Assembly (NCBI GenBank): GCA_934636305.1
Contig: CAKUAM010000043.1
Coordinates: forward strand, 1 to 16,367
DNA: 16,367 bases
Direction of reading: 5' to 3'
Source of the DNA: an uncultured Oscillospiraceae bacterium
Lineage (GTDB): Bacteria > Bacillota > Clostridia > Oscillospirales > Oscillospiraceae
How positions within the stretch are numbered: position 1 is the stretch's first letter; each line of letters opens with the position of its first letter. Both the position numbers and the translations under genes were made by a program. Shown one piece after another: positions 13,831 to 16,367 of the stretch. The notes beneath the pieces were generated by a model. The model had not been told where the DNA came from. It saw only the letters and a list, made by a program, of their open reading frames with translations, and made no database searches.

Positions 13831-15005
13831 ACTATCCCAAGGTATGCCTGCGCCGCGGGGAGCAGGCCGGCGTGCGCGCCGGGATGCGGCTGATCTATGA
13901 TAACCAGCTGGACTGGGCAGATGATGTCTGTACGGACGGCTGTGTGGTGGACGTGCTGGACAGCAGCATGTGCTTCGTGGCGCGCGGGTTCTTCAACTCC
14001 AGATCAAAGCTCACCGTGCGCGTCCTGACGCGTGAGGAAACAGAGGAAATTGACCGCGAGTTTTTCAGAAAACGGATCGAGGCAGCGTGGCGCACCAGAA
14101 AGGCACTGGGCTTCTCCGATTCCTGCCGCGTTATATTTGGTGAGTCGGATGCCCTGCCGGGGCTGACGGTCGATAAGTTTGCCGACTGTCTGTCATTCCA
14201 GATTGCAAGCCTCGGCATGGAGCAGTGGAAGCAGACGCTGATTGCGCTTTTGGCGGAGATTTTTGCGCCGCGCGGAATTTATGAGCGCGATGACCTGCCG
14301 GTCCGCGAGAAAGAGGGCCTGCCGCAGCTCAAGCGCTGCGTCTGGGGCGAGGTGCCGGAGGAGCTCATCATCCGCGAGCATGATGCCAGCATGCTCGTTT
14401 CCATTGCAAACGGCCAGAAAACAGGCCACTTCCTGGATCAGCAGGAAAATCGCGGCCGTCTGAAGCCGTATGCGCCCGGAAAAACGGTGCTGGATCTTTG
14501 CTGCTGTACGGGTGGGTTCTCCATCCACGCGGCGCTGTATGGCGCGAGGAGCGTGGAGGCAGTAGATGTGTCGGAGGAGGCGCTTGCACTTGTCCGGCGT
14601 AACGCGGAGCTCAACCATGTGGCAGATCGCATCACGACTACCTGCGCCAATGTGTTCGACCTGGCGCGGGCCTATGCGGCGGAGGACCGCCGGTATGAGC
14701 TTGTGATCTGTGATCCGCCGGCCTTTGCCAAGAGCCGGAAGGCGCTCGACGGGGCATATCGCGGGTATAAGGAGCTCAATCTGCAGTGCATGAAGCTGAC
14801 CGCGCCGGGCGGGATCCTTGTCTCGTGCTCGTGCAGCCAGTTTATGACGCCGGAGCTGTTTTTGAATATGCTGCGGGAGGCAGCGCGGGACGCGGGGCGC
14901 GAGGCGAGGCTTCTGGAGATGCTGATGCAGTCGCGGGATCATCCGGCAAGCCTTGCAGCCGAGCAGTCCTTGTATCTCAAGGGATATATTCTGCAAATTC
15001 TGTAG
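13827..15005 (+). CDS. Class I SAM-dependent rRNA methyltransferase, RlmI/RlmK family
   Basis: 392-residue methyltransferase of the RlmI family, which methylates a cytosine of 23S rRNA in known members. The N-terminal ~75 residues (VCLRRGEQAGVRAGMRLIYDNQL) resemble the PUA domain of the family. KTGHFLDQQENR precedes the Rossmann fold; the SAM motif I is VLDLCCCTGGFS (221-232); the acidic loop EAVDVSEEAL follows; motif IV is CDPPAFAKS (295-303), and LVSCSCSQFM is the characteristic late motif. It overlaps the DUF1667 gene by 4 nt (ATGA), an unexpected partner for an rRNA-modifying enzyme. A terminator follows at 15076. The exact target base is not determinable here. Confidence 0.92.
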   Translation: MNYPKVCLRRGEQAGVRAGMRLIYDNQLDWADDVCTDGCVVDVLDSSMCFVARGFFNSRSKLTVRVLTREETEEIDREFFRKRIEAAWRTRKALGFSDSCRVIFGESDALPGLTVDKFADCLSFQIASLGMEQWKQTLIALLAEIFAPRGIYERDDLPVREKEGLPQLKRCVWGEVPEELIIREHDASMLVSIANGQKTGHFLDQQENRGRLKPYAPGKTVLDLCCCTGGFSIHAALYGARSVEAVDVSEEALALVRRNAELNHVADRITTTCANVFDLARAYAAEDRRYELVICDPPAFAKSRKALDGAYRGYKELNLQCMKLTAPGGILVSCSCSQFMTPELFLNMLREAARDAGREARLLEMLMQSRDHPASLAAEQSLYLKGYILQIL

Positions 15006-15075
15006 AATCTTCTATTCAAAAAGAAGAACGTTGTTTCCAACGCTCTTTCCTGTGCAGATTGCGAACCAATGCAAA

Positions 15076-15116
15076 AAGGTACACCCTATATAAATTAGGG
15101 TGTACCTTCTATTTAT
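15076..15116 (+). terminator. Terminator after the rRNA methyltransferase gene
   Basis: Perfect 12-bp stem AAGGTACACCCT (15076-15087) / AGGGTGTACCTT (15097-15108) with 9-nt loop and an AT-rich tail CTATTTAT. The T tract is imperfect. A weaker hairpin at about 15027-15043 precedes it. Confidence 0.75.
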
Positions 15117-15125
15117 AGCACTTGT

Positions 15126-15325
15126 TAAATTGCAGCTGCCATCTGATTTGATGCCGGAATGACGGGCGGCGCGTAGTGAGATACAGTAAAGAAACCTGGT
15201 GCGATATGAGCTTTACCAAACCCGTTTGTTACCTAGGGTGTATCTGAAACCTGCCAACGCACCCGGACAGCGTCCTTTTCTTCCATATCTTTTCCCACGC
15301 ACGGGAAAAGATATGGCCGTCGGAG
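15126..15325 (-). repeat. Dispersed intergenic repeat, copy C
   Basis: Third copy of the ~200-bp family, in reverse. The conserved block is at 15146-15184 and the hairpin lies at about 15285-15314, with arms ATATCTTTTCCC and GGGAAAAGATAT and a different loop. It lies between convergent genes (methyltransferase and cupin). The stretch from 15326 to the cupin stop holds no recognisable feature. Confidence 0.83.
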
Positions 15326-15407
15326 ACTGGACAGGGCTGCACAGGTATGAGCTGCTTCGCTTGCTTCTGATGCTCACCAGAGATAAGCTGAAAGAATTGG
15401 CATAAAC

Positions 15408-15758
15408 TTACCGGTTTGGGACAATCACTGCGAAAAAGCGTGTAACGCCGTCAGTGTGATTGACGATAGAATGCGTGTGCCCATCGGCACAGAATTCTGC
15501 GTCACCGGGCAGGAGCACACGGCTCTGCCCATCTTCGGTGACGGTGGCGCTGCCCTCAAGAATATAATACGCCTCGCCGTTTGTTTCGTGCGGATGGACA
15601 CCCACCGACTCGCCGGGCTGCAGCGTAATAACAGCCATCATTTCCGCCCGGTTTCCCAACTGCTCGGCGGAAAACAGATAGCGGAAGCTGGGGCTGCCGT
15701 TGCCGCCGCGAATCTTGGATTTTACAGCGGTCTGCATTTCATCTTTCATCTGAAACAT
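15408..15758 (-). CDS. Small single-domain cupin protein
   Basis: 116-residue cytosolic cupin, a small beta-barrel that normally binds one metal. Cupin motif 1 is PGESVGVHPHETNGEAYYILEG with His55, His57 and Glu62 as ligands; motif 2 is LPGDAEFCADGHTHSIVN with His96 as the fourth. It could be a sugar-binding, isomerase or dioxygenase-like cupin; sequence alone does not decide. GGGAGG stands about 9 nt before the ATG. It begins 15 bp after the rlmH stop on the same strand, so the two are probably co-transcribed. No terminator with a T tract follows, though repeat copy C provides a hairpin. Confidence 0.9.
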   Translation of the reverse strand: MFQMKDEMQTAVKSKIRGGNGSPSFRYLFSAEQLGNRAEMMAVITLQPGESVGVHPHETNGEAYYILEGSATVTEDGQSRVLLPGDAEFCADGHTHSIVNHTDGVTRFFAVIVPNR

Positions 15759-15773
15759 AAAAACATCCTCCCG

Positions 15774-16256
15774 TTACTTGTGATATTTGCTGCCGGCCTG
15801 AATGCTTTCGGCGCGATAGAGCTGCTCAAGCACCATCACGCGGGCCAGATGATGCGGAAAAGTCATCTTGCTCATGGAAAGCTGCAGATCAGCCATCTGC
15901 TTGATGGATGGGTCAATGCCGAAGGAGGAGCCAATCAGAAAGCAGGCGCTCGACCGGCCGCCGGCCTTGACCGCATGCAGCGTGTCTGCCAGCTGCTCGG
16001 AGGAGAGAAGCTTTCCCTCCGGAGTCAGCACGCAGAAGAAGCTGCCCTTCGGGATCTTGGCGCGGATGAGCGCAGCCTCCTTCTGCAGGCCCTGCGCAAT
16101 CTGCGTGTCGTTGGGCGCTTCGGGCAGGCGGTATTCCGGCAGCTCCAGAAGGTGAAAATCGGCGTAGGCCTTCATACGCTTCTGGTACTCCGATACGGCC
16201 TCGGTATAGAATTTTTCCTTGAGCTTGCCCATGCAGATCAGCGTGATAGAGAACAT
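15774..16256 (-). CDS. rlmH: 23S rRNA (pseudouridine1915-N3)-methyltransferase RlmH
   Basis: 160-residue SPOUT-class methyltransferase that methylates pseudouridine 1915 of 23S rRNA helix 69 in the assembled 70S ribosome, as a homodimer with a knotted SAM site. The SAM-binding stretch is ACFLIGSSFGIDPSI; the C-terminal signature is FPHHLARVMVLEQLYRAESIQAGSKYHK, ending in the family's characteristic YHK. An upstream in-frame ATG at 16268 would add MECS, but GGAG lies just before the ATG at 16256 and the family usually begins MxIxxIxxGK, so 16256 gives the standard ~159-residue length. The cupin gene follows 15 bp downstream. Confidence 0.95.
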   Translation of the reverse strand: MFSITLICMGKLKEKFYTEAVSEYQKRMKAYADFHLLELPEYRLPEAPNDTQIAQGLQKEAALIRAKIPKGSFFCVLTPEGKLLSSEQLADTLHAVKAGGRSSACFLIGSSFGIDPSIKQMADLQLSMSKMTFPHHLARVMVLEQLYRAESIQAGSKYHK

Positions 16257-16270
16257 AGAACACTCCAATT

Positions 16271-16316
16271 AGGGGGTATCTGAAACCTGTCAACGCACCC
16301 GGACAGCGGGCCTTTT
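16271..16316 (-). repeat. Partial dispersed repeat, copy D
   Basis: This 46-bp stretch is nearly identical to 15235-15280 within copy C and in the same direction. It shares CAACGCACCCGGACAGCG and GTATCTGAAACCTG. Only the inner part of the repeat is present. On the minus strand it contains TTGACA, but the best -10 (TAATTG) would put the transcription start inside the rlmH ribosome site, so a promoter role is doubtful. Confidence 0.7.
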
Positions 16317-16366
16317 TATGCTGCGCCGCGCCATTTTTCCTTGAAATACGTCAGTATTCCTGCGAA
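16316..16366 (-). CDS. Possible C-terminus of an unidentified gene running off the window
   Basis: One minus-strand frame entering from the right edge reads FAGILTYFKEKWRGAA and ends in TAA at 16318-16316. The sequence looks like a natural protein end, and a gene directly upstream of rlmH on the same strand is common in Firmicutes (for instance a metallo-beta-lactamase-fold gene). With only 16 residues visible, neither family nor reality can be confirmed. Confidence 0.3.
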   Translation of the reverse strand, partial: FAGILTYFKEKWRGAA

Positions 16367-16367
16367 A

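Noticed and set aside
15199..15405. 68-codon open frame ending in LLRLLLMLTRDKLKELA
   Set aside because: Its first half is repeat copy C; the second half looks slightly protein-like but has no start or binding site of its own. At most a gene remnant.
15456..16283. 275-codon plus-strand open frame over cupin and rlmH
   Set aside because: It crosses both minus-strand genes, which have full family motifs; the plus frame has none.
1..16367. CRISPR array, tRNA, or insertion sequence
   Set aside because: No regularly spaced short repeats, no tRNA-like cloverleaf and no transposase-like protein were seen on reading.

Overview
The window looks like a chromosomal piece from a Clostridia-class Firmicute, most likely a gut bacterium of the Oscillospirales. 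The evidence is AGGAGG-type ribosome binding sites, a large Bacillus-type SRP RNA with an Alu domain, the Firmicute order SRP RNA-dnaX-ebfC-recR, a three-gene DUF1667-type glycerol-3-phosphate dehydrogenase set, and fairly high GC with dispersed palindromic repeats. The family assignment is inference; no marker that fixes the genus is present.

Layout. (1) 1-3574, housekeeping: acyl carrier protein, SRP RNA with its own terminator, a ~200-bp intergenic repeat (copy A), then dnaX-ebfC-recR closed by a strong terminator. (2) 3595-7410, carbohydrate operon: a promoter flanked by a 9-bp inverted repeat, xylulokinase, a 28-bp perfect inverted repeat, a DUF4867 protein and an L-fucose/L-arabinose-type isomerase. 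(3) 7414-9962: a cytosolic fusion of a ParB-like domain to a BMP (PnrA/Med-type) ligand-binding domain, overlapping a metallophosphoesterase gene. (4) 9963-10760, non-coding: repeat copy B, a region of several strong hairpins, and a promoter. (5) 10761-15005: GlpA-like dehydrogenase, FAD oxidoreductase, DUF1667 protein and an RlmI-family rRNA methyltransferase, each overlapping the next by 4 nt, then a terminator. (6) 15126-15325: repeat copy C in reverse. (7) Minus strand: rlmH, then a small cupin gene. A partial repeat (copy D) lies just upstream of rlmH, and the possible 3' end of one more minus-strand gene runs off the right edge.

How the genes work together. dnaX, ebfC and recR serve replication and repair. 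The isomerase and xylulokinase imply aldose to ketose to ketose phosphate, with the DUF4867 protein probably helping at the sugar step; the real substrate cannot be read from sequence. The glycerol-3-phosphate dehydrogenase set would feed electrons from glycerol-3-phosphate oxidation into FAD and iron-sulfur carriers. The ParB-like/BMP fusion with its phosphoesterase is the best candidate for an undescribed system: it is built like an intracellular small-molecule sensor, without a signal peptide or transporter genes. The other unusual material is the intergenic repeat family, whose hairpin loop is inverted between two copies.
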